DNA of 49,345 nucleotides, taken from IMG/VR virus record IMGVR_UViG_3300006750_000014, positions 1 to 49,345 of that record; one strand, 5' to 3'. The notes beneath the pieces are model-generated. The model made no database searches and was not told the DNA's origin. It saw nothing but the letters and a program-made list of their open reading frames with translations. Both the position numbers and the translations under genes were made by a program. Shown here piece by piece: positions 34,641 through 43,930 of the stretch. This DNA comes from a virus. The first letter of the stretch is position 1, and the number at the start of each line of letters is the position of its first letter.

Positions 34641-35534
34641 TGTGTTCTCCTTGTGTGAGTTAATGTCAAAAGAATTACCTTCTGTACTTGTATTTACACC
34701 ATTATCATCTAAAAATAGACTTTTATCTTCTGAGGCGTTAGCGAACGAGAAAATATGGTCTTTATCAAAGATGATACTATCTGGATTTGCAGGCTTATCT
34801 ACAAACCCTTTACCACTAAAAGTGATGTCTCTAAGAACCCTGCCTACCTTATGATCTTGATAAGTTCCCATTCCACCATAAGCACGTAGATGCTGGGATA
34901 AGAAGGCGGTGTCAGCAGTACGAGCAACTACATGATTGTTACCGTCGGGATCAACTACACCATAATCGAATCCATGAAAGACACACTCCATAGAAACAAA
35001 CTTCTCACCAGCCTCAATTTGCTGAATAAGGTCTGTTGCTCTAGTCTGTAGCTCTGGATCGTTCCATCTCTTATATATAACAGATCCTACTAAGATATGG
35101 TATACATCTGGTAATTCAAGGTCGCTGGCTTTAGGGTTTTCGCTATCACCAATAAGATTAAAATCTGAGTCGATAGCCCAGCTATTGATAATCCCTCCTA
35201 CTATTTGTTTTTCATCATGCTCTATATTAGTAGGCTTAAAACGGGGAGTCTCACGAGCTGCCCAAACCTCATCTTTATCGAATATATCGTCATTCTTGTT
35301 CCATACAGTAGACACCAAGATAGAAAGAACGTGGTGTACATCTGCATCGTCAAGACCGGCAGTGACTAGTTCCGTTAGAGCAGCCGAAGCTTTAAGTTGA
35401 CTTTTGGAGCCAACCATCTGAGGATCATGAGTCGCTACAGGAGCGGTAAAAGCGATAGAAGATTGAGATCGGATTTTGTGCTCAAGCCCCGCTTCCCTTT
35501 CTGCTGGGAAAACTGTTGGGGGTTTTATTGCCAT
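33984..35534 (-). CDS. Prohead protease fused to scaffold
   Basis: The protein has 516 residues in two parts. Residues 1-290 look like a serine-type capsid maturation protease: KPTNIEHDEKQIVGGIINSW provides a histidine (106) and KFVSMECVFHGF provides a serine (181) in an S-M-E context. Both are typical of the prohead protease superfamily, though catalytic assignment is inferred. Residues 299-400 form a coiled coil (LNDQIRELKESLASLRTENK then KMKEEEKKKKRE). Residues about 440-500 are extremely acidic and serine/glutamate-rich, as in scaffolds. GGAG precedes the ATG, and the gene starts 3 bases after the portal stop. An internal start (next entry) would separate the scaffold. Confidence 0.85.
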   Translation of the reverse strand: MAIKPPTVFPAEREAGLEHKIRSQSSIAFTAPVATHDPQMVGSKSQLKASAALTELVTAGLDDADVHHVLSILVSTVWNKNDDIFDKDEVWAARETPRFKPTNIEHDEKQIVGGIINSWAIDSDFNLIGDSENPKASDLELPDVYHILVGSVIYKRWNDPELQTRATDLIQQIEAGEKFVSMECVFHGFDYGVVDPDGNNHVVARTADTAFLSQHLRAYGGMGTYQDHKVGRVLRDITFSGKGFVDKPANPDSIIFDKDHIFSFANASEDKSLFLDDNGVNTSTEGNSFDINSHKENTMSDQLNDQIRELKESLASLRTENKDMADKLSAANVSQYEDKIEALTANIAVLDEAKADLEGKLSEATSKVETLGTDVEAKSTELEELQANFDKMKEEEKKKKREASLIEAGIPADEVAAKLETFSSLNDEQFDVIVKTVSDLKPAVSTEASESTTESSEEESVEEETTASEVVEENSVEEDNTSMASESSEGEDEQSVARAGLEQWVSEVVMNQKASE

Positions 35535-35537
35535 ATA

Positions 35538-37694
35538 TTATGTCTCCGAAATATTATCAACATAGAATGAAACTCTTAGATCACGTACTTCGTCAATTGA
35601 GAATGACTTTTTACCTAATAATTCAAGAGCTTCTGTAGTCCAAGATTCAAATAGTGCATGGACATTAGGGGTAGGATTTTGAGACGCTGTGGCTAATGCT
35701 GCCTCAGTAAGCTCTCCTCCTATATCTAAATTACACAAAATCTCGAATTTTAGTTTCTCTAACTGACTAAATTGTTCCGCAGTTAGACTTCTTAAGTTGC
35801 TCTTTTGGAATGCAGCTATAACTTGAGGGTTAATAACATCAGAGATTTTCTTCTGTGCTGTCTTAGCCCACATCTCTACTGCCGCCTTATTCTTAGGAAC
35901 AAACTTCTTTGGTTTACGCGGTTTTGTGTCGCGTGTGTTCTTTGGTCTTCCTGGCGATCCTGGTTGTTTTTGACCAGCAGGAGGACGGCTCACTTTCATT
36001 TGTTGTTCCTTCATATCCATAAGGGATTTCTCACCACTCTTACGGTTGTCTAGTTCTAATCCCACTTCAGAAGGAGCAGACTGTCCTGTCTGCAAAGCAA
36101 TCTTTTTCAATGCATGATCTTGATCTACTTGATGATAAGGGCTAACCTTTTCCATGTCTGCATTCTCACGTCTCTTGTTTTCGTTAATAACACGACGATT
36201 CTCAATATTTGGCTTAGCTTTAATGTTGCGTTGTACAAACTCATCACTAATGATATTTCTATCAGCCATGCTCATTAACAAATTAGAGACTGCCATTGGA
36301 TCATCAAGATACATATAGTCAAACTCAACTTGTGCAGGCATTCTAAAGCCCATTGATTTTTGAACAATCTTTAATTGAGTTGTCCAAAAGTCAATTATGA
36401 TATTTCGCACATAGTTCAACCGCTCAGTGAGAGTCTTCAATGAAATGAAGTTATTGGTTGTACCAGAAGCACCAAAGGTTCCCGTCAGAGTTGGAGGAAT
36501 CCCTAAAGTAGCATAGATGGCCATAAGAGTCGAATGATATTTTTCTTCGCCTAAGAACTGGTGCAGATCACTACTTGTTTCTATAAGCTCAATGTCTGGA
36601 CCCCAAATGATGTCAATCGTTCCACCTCCGACATTCGCCCCTAGCATATCAGATAAAGTAGCTGATGTGGTTGGAGTCGGAGCTAGTTTATGTTCTAGAG
36701 AACCAATCTTCCAGACGCGAATCTTAGAGATAGCCCCATCTAGAGCGGCCTTGTCTGCGAGCTGTAATCTTTGATATAGATTTAAGGGCTCAAATGCAGA
36801 ATAGGTCATAGGGTCGGCCCATGTCTGCCAGTCATCCTTTTTATAGTGATACATATACGTCTTGTCAGGAGGTAGAATGATATCGCTATTGCTAGAAACG
36901 GCCTTGATAATATCTGGGGAAATATCCTCTAGTACTTTTTGTACTTCGGGATTATTAGAATCAAGTAGTCGTTGAATTTCACGCTTTAAATGATAAGGAA
37001 CCTTAAGAGTTAGGAGCTTATTTTTAGTTAGCGTTGCTAGAGGTCCACCAACAGGCTCAACTAATAGAGGGTCGATGAAATTATATTTCCACGGAATTTC
37101 CGCCTTTTGGAATTTTGCATCATTCTTATCCACTCTTATCTCAGCGGAACCTACGGACTTCTGCATGTCTAGTCGTTTTGACTTATTCATCTTAGCAGTG
37201 AACATTCGAACCGGGACATTCGCTTCTCTGAAGAGAAGATGCCCTAAACGCTCAGAAACAAACTTCCCGCTTACTTCATTGAACCAGTCGTTATAGAAGC
37301 GTTCAATACGGGGATTAGGATGAACTATTCTGATGCCTTGACATGCAAAATCTCCCATTAGGTCAATTGCATTATGAATTATCCCTATACGACGATAGAC
37401 AAAGCGTGAGTACGCCATAATGTCCTTTGGTTTTATAGGTGCTGCTTGACCAGGACGAAACCAATCGAAATCTACGTTTCTCAACCCTGGACGACCATCA
37501 GTATTTGAGGTTACACCTGAAAAGTCTCTACGATAATTAGCAACACTATAAGATGCCTCTTCTAAAGCTGAAGCATATGTATCAAAGGCTTTTTCTTGCG
37601 TAGCCTCGTTAGCCCAGCTTACTAGAGCTGGTCCTTGACCATCGACACCATCTCTGGCTCGACTCTTGGGATATTTATTAGCTTCTTTACTCAT
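35538..37694 (-). CDS. Portal protein
   Basis: The ATG at 37694, preceded by AGGGG, gives 718 residues. A frame extending to 37727 adds a weak N-terminus. The central part is portal-like: DFDWFRPGQAAPIKPKDIMA, YRRIGIIHNAIDLMGDFA, and later TLGIPPTLTGTFGASGTTNNF with FWTTQLKIVQKSMGFRMP, which matches the stem and crown region. Gene order (large terminase just upstream, protease-scaffold just downstream) is classical. The C-terminal 150 residues carry a basic, proline-rich linker (KQPGSPGRPKNTRDTKPRK) and a helical end, longer than most portals. Confidence 0.85.
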   Translation of the reverse strand: MSKEANKYPKSRARDGVDGQGPALVSWANEATQEKAFDTYASALEEASYSVANYRRDFSGVTSNTDGRPGLRNVDFDWFRPGQAAPIKPKDIMAYSRFVYRRIGIIHNAIDLMGDFACQGIRIVHPNPRIERFYNDWFNEVSGKFVSERLGHLLFREANVPVRMFTAKMNKSKRLDMQKSVGSAEIRVDKNDAKFQKAEIPWKYNFIDPLLVEPVGGPLATLTKNKLLTLKVPYHLKREIQRLLDSNNPEVQKVLEDISPDIIKAVSSNSDIILPPDKTYMYHYKKDDWQTWADPMTYSAFEPLNLYQRLQLADKAALDGAISKIRVWKIGSLEHKLAPTPTTSATLSDMLGANVGGGTIDIIWGPDIELIETSSDLHQFLGEEKYHSTLMAIYATLGIPPTLTGTFGASGTTNNFISLKTLTERLNYVRNIIIDFWTTQLKIVQKSMGFRMPAQVEFDYMYLDDPMAVSNLLMSMADRNIISDEFVQRNIKAKPNIENRRVINENKRRENADMEKVSPYHQVDQDHALKKIALQTGQSAPSEVGLELDNRKSGEKSLMDMKEQQMKVSRPPAGQKQPGSPGRPKNTRDTKPRKPKKFVPKNKAAVEMWAKTAQKKISDVINPQVIAAFQKSNLRSLTAEQFSQLEKLKFEILCNLDIGGELTEAALATASQNPTPNVHALFESWTTEALELLGKKSFSIDEVRDLRVSFYVDNISET

Positions 37695-37744
37695 GACGCC
37701 CCTGCTAAAGAAAGAATGGGATTGCAATACCTATTATTAGTACA

Positions 37745-37758
37745 CCAATACCTATTGG
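37745..37758. repeat. Palindrome at the large terminase stop
   Basis: The sequence CCAATACCTATTGG is a near-perfect inverted repeat overlapping the end of the large terminase gene in the 57-base gap before the portal. A similar AATACCTATT copy lies about 17 bases to its left. It could be a weak RNA hairpin or a protein site; nothing more can be said. Confidence 0.4.
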
Positions 37759-39842
37759 CCTCTACGTATTACCCCAACAGAGGCAGGAGAATAACTGGCC
37801 CATTCTTGAGATGCAGCATACATAGGCTTATTCTTGTCTATAGGCCCTGATCTTGCTTGAGCTACACGTCCGACACCCACATAAGCAGGAGGGGTAATCT
37901 CTCGCTGAATAGATCGTGCTACCATATTTGCCATAACAAGAGCACTATAGCGATCCTTCCGCATACTCCCCTTCTTGCCAGTATTCAGCTTTATTTCTGG
38001 AGTGCTGAACTTCTCGCGACCGGATGCGGTACGACTAACTGTGATAGTGGAAAGTTCTGTTTTAAGCTCCTCAACCTCAAGAACAACATCCTCCAAAGTG
38101 TCATAAAGTTTCAAAGCCTTACTATCACCTAGTCTCTCCTTGAGCATCCTGAACTGGATTTTGTCCTGCTCAGATACAAGGGCGAGAGTTACATTGTCAA
38201 AACGAGGAAATAAGAGAACTTTGTCTTCCATATCTTTTCTCAGACCGTGGTTTGCTTGAGAGGTCCATTTAGCGTCCGCAAATTGTATAAATTCAAGGAT
38301 ATGATCTCCGTCCAACACATCAGTATCTTGCTCTTTTTTATCATCAATTATTGGCAAGATAGGACGTTCTCCAGGGAGAATCTTGTCAGAGTCCCTTAGT
38401 CCTTCTGCAATAGCATATCCCCCTCCTTGAGCATCAATAGCTAGATGGACACAAGGGAAGGATCTATATAGGTCTCTGATCTTTCTAACACAAAAACTAT
38501 AGTAATCGTCGGACTCTGTAAGTCCAAGCTTCTTGCGTTCTTGGAAGTCCTTCTTGGTAGTAGTCCATACATAAGCAACTCTATGATGCTCTTCGTGGAG
38601 TTCAAGAATAACAAGAGCAAAGTTGTCATTTTCAGAGGCGGGGTCAATAGCAAAGACATACTGTTTTCCAGCACGCCCCCTAGTTACTACATCAAAGGGC
38701 TCATCGCACCATCTAGGCCAACCTACCCTTGCTATCATTTTCTCTGTCGCTGTGCAGCCCTCAACAAGGGTTCTTTTGAAAAACCCCTGAGAGTCTTTAG
38801 CAAAGCACGCACCATATTCCATTAGATAGATGCCGCTATGCATAGTCGCACGAGAACGAGACACTTGCTGATCATCCATAAAGCCTTCGGGAATCAGCTC
38901 GTATGGAATACGGATTACTGTGAACTGATCCTTGTCTAGACGTTGCATATACTCAGGAATTTGACTACCTTGAGATTCTACACCCTCTTCTTCGGATGCT
39001 TCGCTCGTATAGCCCTCTCCCGCAATCATCTTTTTATAGACCTTCCAATAGTCAGCATACGGCTCAAAGTCATAGCCTGCTGTGCCGGAAAGTATAGACT
39101 GGTTTTGATGGCGATCTTGATAAATCTCTTCTTCTTGCTCTGACCATACGCCATCCTCTTTCATAGCCTTACGCTTAGCTGCTTCCTTCACATTCTCTGC
39201 TGGATCTTTAGAAACAGAAGCGAAACCTGCCACAACTGTTTCATAAATCTCAACAGGTATAGAATTGAATTCGTCAGCAATAATCGTGTGGGCACGTAAA
39301 CCACGGATCTTGGTGCCATCCCCCAAAGGAACAGCGATAGTCCAGCTATCGTTTACCTTCATGGTACAGCGGTCAACATCACGACGTGGCCCACTAGCAT
39401 CGCTGCAAAGGCTACGGAAGAGGGGAGCGTTCTTCCAGATAACATCCATATACTCAAAGATCACCTTAGACTGTCGGAATGCAGCACCAACAATAACGAT
39501 CTTGGACCCCGGCACAAGCAAACAACGGAGCATACCGTATACGGCCAAAAGAAAAGACTTACCAAAACCACGGGAAGCGATATACATAGGGAACGCTTTT
39601 GTCCATAGCTCTTGCAGTATGACACACTGCTCTGGTAACAAGTCTATATTAAGAAGATTCTTTACTGTCCAGTGGATATATTCTGGGTTACGCATAATAC
39701 GTAATACATGAAGATGATAGTTCTCCTTTTCCCAATCGTTTAGATCATGAAGAGGATTACGTATCTTTGCCTCTTTGAGGTCATCACCGGAAACTCTTAG
39801 ATAAGAATATTCATAGCTGTCTACATCATAAATATGCTTCAT
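37752..39842 (-). CDS. Terminase large subunit
   Basis: The protein has 696 residues, longer than most. The ATPase domain has Walker A ASRGFGKSF at residues 89-97 and Walker B HTIIADEF with D190 and E191. The nuclease domain has FAIDPASENDNFAL (D400), HLAIDAQGGGYAI (D470) and MRKDRYSALVMA (D630), which fit the RNase-H-like acidic triad. It packages DNA into the prohead through the portal, whose gene follows. It overlaps the ERCC4 nuclease gene by 17 bases. The linker between ATPase and nuclease (about residues 215-300) is highly charged and longer than usual. Confidence 0.93.
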   Translation of the reverse strand: MKHIYDVDSYEYSYLRVSGDDLKEAKIRNPLHDLNDWEKENYHLHVLRIMRNPEYIHWTVKNLLNIDLLPEQCVILQELWTKAFPMYIASRGFGKSFLLAVYGMLRCLLVPGSKIVIVGAAFRQSKVIFEYMDVIWKNAPLFRSLCSDASGPRRDVDRCTMKVNDSWTIAVPLGDGTKIRGLRAHTIIADEFNSIPVEIYETVVAGFASVSKDPAENVKEAAKRKAMKEDGVWSEQEEEIYQDRHQNQSILSGTAGYDFEPYADYWKVYKKMIAGEGYTSEASEEEGVESQGSQIPEYMQRLDKDQFTVIRIPYELIPEGFMDDQQVSRSRATMHSGIYLMEYGACFAKDSQGFFKRTLVEGCTATEKMIARVGWPRWCDEPFDVVTRGRAGKQYVFAIDPASENDNFALVILELHEEHHRVAYVWTTTKKDFQERKKLGLTESDDYYSFCVRKIRDLYRSFPCVHLAIDAQGGGYAIAEGLRDSDKILPGERPILPIIDDKKEQDTDVLDGDHILEFIQFADAKWTSQANHGLRKDMEDKVLLFPRFDNVTLALVSEQDKIQFRMLKERLGDSKALKLYDTLEDVVLEVEELKTELSTITVSRTASGREKFSTPEIKLNTGKKGSMRKDRYSALVMANMVARSIQREITPPAYVGVGRVAQARSGPIDKNKPMYAASQEWASYSPASVGVIRRGQ

Positions 39843-40320
39843 GGATTTCTCGCATAATTTGATACGCCTGCTTCTCTGCTGTCATCTTATCTCCACAAAA
39901 ACGAACATCTATCCCGTATTCGCGTGCCGTCTTTATTACTTTCCAGATATATTTAACTGCTATACGAGGTTTGCCATTAGCCCAGCACATCATCTTACGT
40001 ACTCTGGCAGGCACTCGTGCAGAGAGAGGGTATCGGTCAACATCTTCTTCGGTAAACTCAAATATAATATAAGGGTGTTCTATATCCTTTAATCTTTTCA
40101 TACAGTCGCCCCAACGCTTTTCTACACAGTTGCGGGCGAACTCCTGTATTGTTTCTTTCCGCTCTATAGCTACAACTTCCTCTAAACCCTGAATACTATA
40201 GTCTCCAGTGTCTAGCTTAGTAACAAGAGTACCGGCACAGTAGCCATCAGGATCAAATGACCAGCCATGTGCCGGTTTCTCTCGCGTATCTCTAATTACA
40301 GTAAACTTATTCTCGCTCAT
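39826..40320 (-). CDS. ERCC4-domain nuclease
   Basis: The protein has 164 residues. The ERCC4 signature is present: RDTREK at 10-15 with D11, GDYS at 39-42, and AIERKET at 51-57, giving the E-R-K-x3-D-like metal site of XPF/MUS81 nucleases. The C-terminal part (RKMMCWANGKPRIAVKYIW then TAEKQAYQIMREIHEA) is helical. A single nuclease domain without the helicase or HhH part is common in phages, where it may cut branched DNA, perhaps clearing structures before packaging. It overlaps the protease gene by 14 bases and the terminase gene by 17. Confidence 0.82.
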   Translation of the reverse strand: MSENKFTVIRDTREKPAHGWSFDPDGYCAGTLVTKLDTGDYSIQGLEEVVAIERKETIQEFARNCVEKRWGDCMKRLKDIEHPYIIFEFTEEDVDRYPLSARVPARVRKMMCWANGKPRIAVKYIWKVIKTAREYGIDVRFCGDKMTAEKQAYQIMREIHEAYL

Positions 40321-41278
40321 CTATCTCTGGCTGTTTCATCTCACGGATCATGAACTTGAACTTTTGTTCTTTAGACTTGGGGTGGGATATACTAGCATGG
40401 TCAGCAACTTGTGCTTCAGGCTCAATACTTTTGATATCATCCAGACATGGAGCGACAACAGCAGGATCAAGTGCCCAAAGAACGTTTCGGGCTTCTGCCC
40501 ATTCATACATACGGCGAACTGGGACAATTAGATTGAATGTCTCACCAGCACCGCGTACAAGCATCCCTACGTACCTCACTTCTTCTTTCTTTGTTCCAGC
40601 TAGGAACACCCCGCCACCAGAAGAACCAGGGAATGCTGCACACGTTGTTTGGTCAAAGATAGTACCATCTCCAGTACCAAGCTGTAGTACACGTCCCACC
40701 TGAGACATAATACCGTTAGTCATGGAGTTCGCACCTGACTGACCTAAAAGAGAACCAACATGAAATAGTCGCGTCCCAATACCAACAGGGGCTTTTTTAG
40801 AACCAAGATGGAATGTGGCACTTGAACCCACAAACCCCTTCTTACGTACCAATAGAAGTGCTAGATCATGTCCGTCTTCGGAGTCACTATATAAGATGAC
40901 CTTTGCGTCCATCTTAAGCTCTCCAACCTTACGACCATCCTCTACAAGCTCTTTTACAATTTGAGCATCACGAAATTCTACGATAGTCGTTTTCTGTCCC
41001 TTGCTATCAATGATAGTGCGGGTGGTACGTAGATTAGTAATGACGTGGGCAGCAGTCCATACAAGATTAACCTTAACTGTCTCTTTGCCGCCATCTTTGA
41101 TTTTAACTTCCCTGGTAATAAGAACGCCCGACCCTTCAGATCCGCCGCTATTATATTGGTTCTTTGACTTGATCGTCACGCTTACGTCTTGAAGATGTTG
41201 AGCTACATCTTGTGCCATAGCAATAGAAGGAAGTATCATTGCAGCCATAACTATCAGGCTTATTGCAAAACGTCTCAT
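40307..41278 (-). CDS. Secreted trypsin-like serine protease
   Basis: The protein has 323 residues. Residues 1-22 are a signal peptide (MRRFAISLIVMAAMILPSIA then MAQ) with an A-M-A cleavage site, so export is likely. The chymotrypsin-fold triad is complete: TAAHVI with His78, DGHDLALLLV with Asp138, and FPGSSGGGVF with Ser220 in the G-x-S-G-G context. It resembles the protease domain of HtrA-type proteins, but no PDZ domain follows; the C-terminal 60 residues are polar and charged. AAAGGAG precedes the start. Its presence in the packaging gene group, overlapping the ERCC4 gene, is odd because the product should leave the cytoplasm. Confidence 0.85.
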   Translation of the reverse strand: MRRFAISLIVMAAMILPSIAMAQDVAQHLQDVSVTIKSKNQYNSGGSEGSGVLITREVKIKDGGKETVKVNLVWTAAHVITNLRTTRTIIDSKGQKTTIVEFRDAQIVKELVEDGRKVGELKMDAKVILYSDSEDGHDLALLLVRKKGFVGSSATFHLGSKKAPVGIGTRLFHVGSLLGQSGANSMTNGIMSQVGRVLQLGTGDGTIFDQTTCAAFPGSSGGGVFLAGTKKEEVRYVGMLVRGAGETFNLIVPVRRMYEWAEARNVLWALDPAVVAPCLDDIKSIEPEAQVADHASISHPKSKEQKFKFMIREMKQPEIDERE

Positions 41279-41297
41279 GGATTCTCTCCTTTGTGGA

Positions 41298-41669
41298 CTA
41301 AGCTCGTCGTTGACGTAGCTTATTAATCATTTTGTACTCTAGAATCTTAAGGAAGAAGGCTTCATAATGAACCTCTTTACCCTTAATTGATTCATGGCAA
41401 CGCTCACACAGCGTTATGCCGTTCGCCATAACAAAACGTAGGCCAGGATGTGCAGCCCAAGTTTTTATATGGTGAACTTGAATGCGGCGTTTAGAGCCAC
41501 AGTTTGGCCACTGACAACAGTGGTCGTCTCTATCCTTAACATCGTTCCTCCACTTGATATAGGTAGGATCTTGTCTTCTGTTCTGCCTATAACTTCTCTT
41601 GCTTCTTACTCTTTTCCCTTTTCCTCTTTTAGCCTTTGCAGCACGCTTGCTCTTTCTTTTTCGACCCAT
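41298..41669 (-). CDS. HNH endonuclease
   Basis: The best start is ATG 41669 with GGAG eight bases upstream (a GTG at 41678 is the other option), giving 123 residues. After a very basic tail (residues 1-33, rich in lysine and arginine) the HNH core has HCCQWPNCGSKRRIQVHHIK (HH at 66-67) and NGITLCERCHE with N83 and H92. Two cysteine pairs, C52/C57 and C88/C91, give a zinc site. HNH proteins next to terminase genes help DNA packaging cuts in several phages. It overlaps the GMD gene end by 41 bases. Confidence 0.85.
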   Translation of the reverse strand: MGRKRKSKRAAKAKRGKGKRVRSKRSYRQNRRQDPTYIKWRNDVKDRDDHCCQWPNCGSKRRIQVHHIKTWAAHPGLRFVMANGITLCERCHESIKGKEVHYEAFFLKILEYKMINKLRQRRA

Positions 41670-42795
41670 TGATATCACTCCAAACCATACGGTGTACTAG
41701 TTCATCAAAAGAAATCTCTGTTTCCCAACCTAAAGCAGTCTTTGCTTTATGGGCTCGCCCACACAGGTATTCCACCTCGGCTGGACGATAAAATTTCGGA
41801 TCAATAACCACATACGGTTCGAAGCCTGTAATGCCAATCTCATTGAATGCTCTTTCTAAAAAACCACGGACGGAACAAGTTTCACCTGTAGCGATTACAT
41901 AATCGTCAGGTACTTCACGCTGTAACATAATCCACATAGCACGAACATAGTCCTCTGCATGTCCCCAGTCTCGATACGCATCTAAATTACCTAATCGAAG
42001 CTTAGGGAAGCTGACCCCAAGATCCCAAAACACTTGGTCATCATCTCTAGTATCAAGGCAAGACCATCGCTGAGGGGTTTCTCCCTCTACTCGTTCAAAC
42101 CAATGATAAAAATCAGCTAACCACTTAGTAATCTTTCGCGTAACAAATTTCTCTCCACGCCTCTCCGATTCATGATTGAAGAGGATACCACACGAAGCAT
42201 GTAGCCCATAACCTTCACGATAAATTCTCACTAAATCGTGAGCAGCTAGTTTAGCACATGCATAAGGCGATTGTGGAGCGAAGGGAGTATCTTCGTCCTG
42301 ATAAGTAGCTGTGGGTTCTTCTTTTAGTAGGTGTTTCCCCATCTCGCTCAGCGAGCTATGGTTCACTGGAGGAATATCTGGATGGGGACGATATGTGAAA
42401 TTCTGTCCAAATAACTCGCTTGTAGAAGCTTGATAAAACTTCGTTCGAGGGCTATACTTCCTGATGGATTCAAGAAAATTAAGTGGACCTTTCGCATCTA
42501 CGTCAAAAGTATATGACGGCTGATCGAAGGATGTTCCCACATGCGACTGTGCCGCAAGGTTATAAATCTCATCGAAGTTGCCGTTTTCCACTATTGAATA
42601 CACCGAAAGTGGGTCGCAAACTTCCCCTTCCACTAGGGTAACCTTTGGATTCTTGATCAAGTCCTTCAGTCTCTCTAGATTACAAACACTAGTTCGACGT
42701 ACCAGCCCAACTACCTCATATCCTTTTTCCAGTAAAAGTTCTGCTAAGTAAGAGCCATCTTGCCCTGTTATCCCCGTTACTAATGCTTTCTTCAT
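41629..42795 (-). CDS. gmd: GDP-mannose 4,6-dehydratase
   Basis: The protein has 388 residues. The extended SDR signature is complete: TGITGQDGSYL at 7-17 (G-x2-G-x2-G), STSELFG at 124-130, SPYACAKLAAHDL with Y178 and K182, and LFNHESERRGEKFVTRKIT, a near-diagnostic GMD sequence. WGHAEDYVRAMW and ATGETCSVRGF support it. It converts GDP-mannose to GDP-4-keto-6-deoxymannose, precursor of fucose, rhamnose or perosamine. A stretch of about 30 residues between SELFG and Y178 is longer than in bacterial enzymes. No reductase or aminotransferase to finish the pathway is in this window, so it may use host enzymes. Confidence 0.95.
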   Translation of the reverse strand: MKKALVTGITGQDGSYLAELLLEKGYEVVGLVRRTSVCNLERLKDLIKNPKVTLVEGEVCDPLSVYSIVENGNFDEIYNLAAQSHVGTSFDQPSYTFDVDAKGPLNFLESIRKYSPRTKFYQASTSELFGQNFTYRPHPDIPPVNHSSLSEMGKHLLKEEPTATYQDEDTPFAPQSPYACAKLAAHDLVRIYREGYGLHASCGILFNHESERRGEKFVTRKITKWLADFYHWFERVEGETPQRWSCLDTRDDDQVFWDLGVSFPKLRLGNLDAYRDWGHAEDYVRAMWIMLQREVPDDYVIATGETCSVRGFLERAFNEIGITGFEPYVVIDPKFYRPAEVEYLCGRAHKAKTALGWETEISFDELVHRMVWSDINGSKKKEQACCKG

Positions 42796-42817
42796 AGTGT
42801 CCTAAACCTCCAGATGA

Positions 42818-43930
42818 CTATTCAAGTTCCTGTAAATACAATTGTTGTTTATCACTCAATAATAATATAGTCCATAAAAGTATCCTTTGGCCCAGCTCTC
42901 CACTGATATACTGATCCATGAAAGACTTCCCTCTCTCGGAAATCGCCAACTGTTCTTCAGGATCGTTTTTCAACCATTCAAAAACCTCTGGAATCTGATC
43001 TATATTGATCTCAACACAGTCCTTGCCAAAGTCCAATAGTGGGTAATACCACTCCATGAATTTGAAATCAGGGTTCCGAATCTTAATTGGTACGCTGTTA
43101 GAGCCAAGCTGCCACGGCAAGCGTGCCCAAGCACAAACATGCCCGTCAATACATAGCTGGAACTTATACTGGAGCTGCTCACGCAACTCTATCCTCTTCT
43201 CTCGAAAATAGACCTCATCCCCATCGGCTAGGCTAGGGAAGTGCTCACAAACCTCCTTATAGACCTTATTAAACTTCTCTTCACCATAATCCTTTGGAGG
43301 AATAACACGAGCGAAGATAGGACATTCTGAACCCTTAGAATATTCCGCAATCTGAAGACGCTGGTTCGATGCCATGCCCTTACCGTTCCAATATATATTA
43401 GTGAGGGAACCAACGAAACACAACTCATCCTTCTTATGAAGTAGAGGAGTGTCATACATTGCCACATGCTCCATTTCGGCATAACCCACTAAATTGTTCA
43501 CAGAGGGGACCAATATATTGTTGGAGCTTTGTTCCTTTGAGAAGGTTAGTGAGGGGATTCTCTGTCTAGGGGCGGTAGACATATCAGAAAAAGAAAAGGG
43601 AATAATAAGATCAAGGTCTTCCATGATCTCTGGAAATCTCTTGTGAAGAGTGTCCATCATAGAGGCGATGGCCTTACATCTCACATTGACTAGCTTGCTG
43701 CTTTCGAAAGAGTCGAAATTCTTTAGATTGGCCATTTTCCCCTGTTGAAACCGCACCAAAATATCGTTTGTGCCAAACTTATAATTTTCCTCTATGTCAT
43801 GGGCCGAGTAACCTTTAAAACTAGATACTTGGCTTCGACACAGAGCATCAATCTCTTCCGGTATCTCTAATATCTTCCGCTTCTCTTCAAGCGGCATATG
43901 CCTAGTCATTGTGAATATCTGGTTGTACAT
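42818..43930 (-). CDS. GT90-family (CAP10-domain) glycosyltransferase
   Basis: The protein has 370 residues. It carries the CAP10/POGLUT signature at residues about 250-310: REQLQYKFQLCIDGHVCAWA, then RLPWQLGSNSVPIKI, then EWYYPLLDFGKDCVEI, where the family has a K-Y-x-x-x-x-D-G-x, R-L-P-W and E-W-x-Y-P-L-x pattern. CFVGSLTN at 171-178 is the preceding conserved strand. These enzymes move glucose or xylose to proteins or to cell-surface glycans. The start at 43930 has GGAG ten bases upstream. It overlaps the small-terminase candidate by 29 bases and lies just upstream of GMD. Confidence 0.85.
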   Translation of the reverse strand: MYNQIFTMTRHMPLEEKRKILEIPEEIDALCRSQVSSFKGYSAHDIEENYKFGTNDILVRFQQGKMANLKNFDSFESSKLVNVRCKAIASMMDTLHKRFPEIMEDLDLIIPFSFSDMSTAPRQRIPSLTFSKEQSSNNILVPSVNNLVGYAEMEHVAMYDTPLLHKKDELCFVGSLTNIYWNGKGMASNQRLQIAEYSKGSECPIFARVIPPKDYGEEKFNKVYKEVCEHFPSLADGDEVYFREKRIELREQLQYKFQLCIDGHVCAWARLPWQLGSNSVPIKIRNPDFKFMEWYYPLLDFGKDCVEINIDQIPEVFEWLKNDPEEQLAISERGKSFMDQYISGELGQRILLWTILLLSDKQQLYLQELE

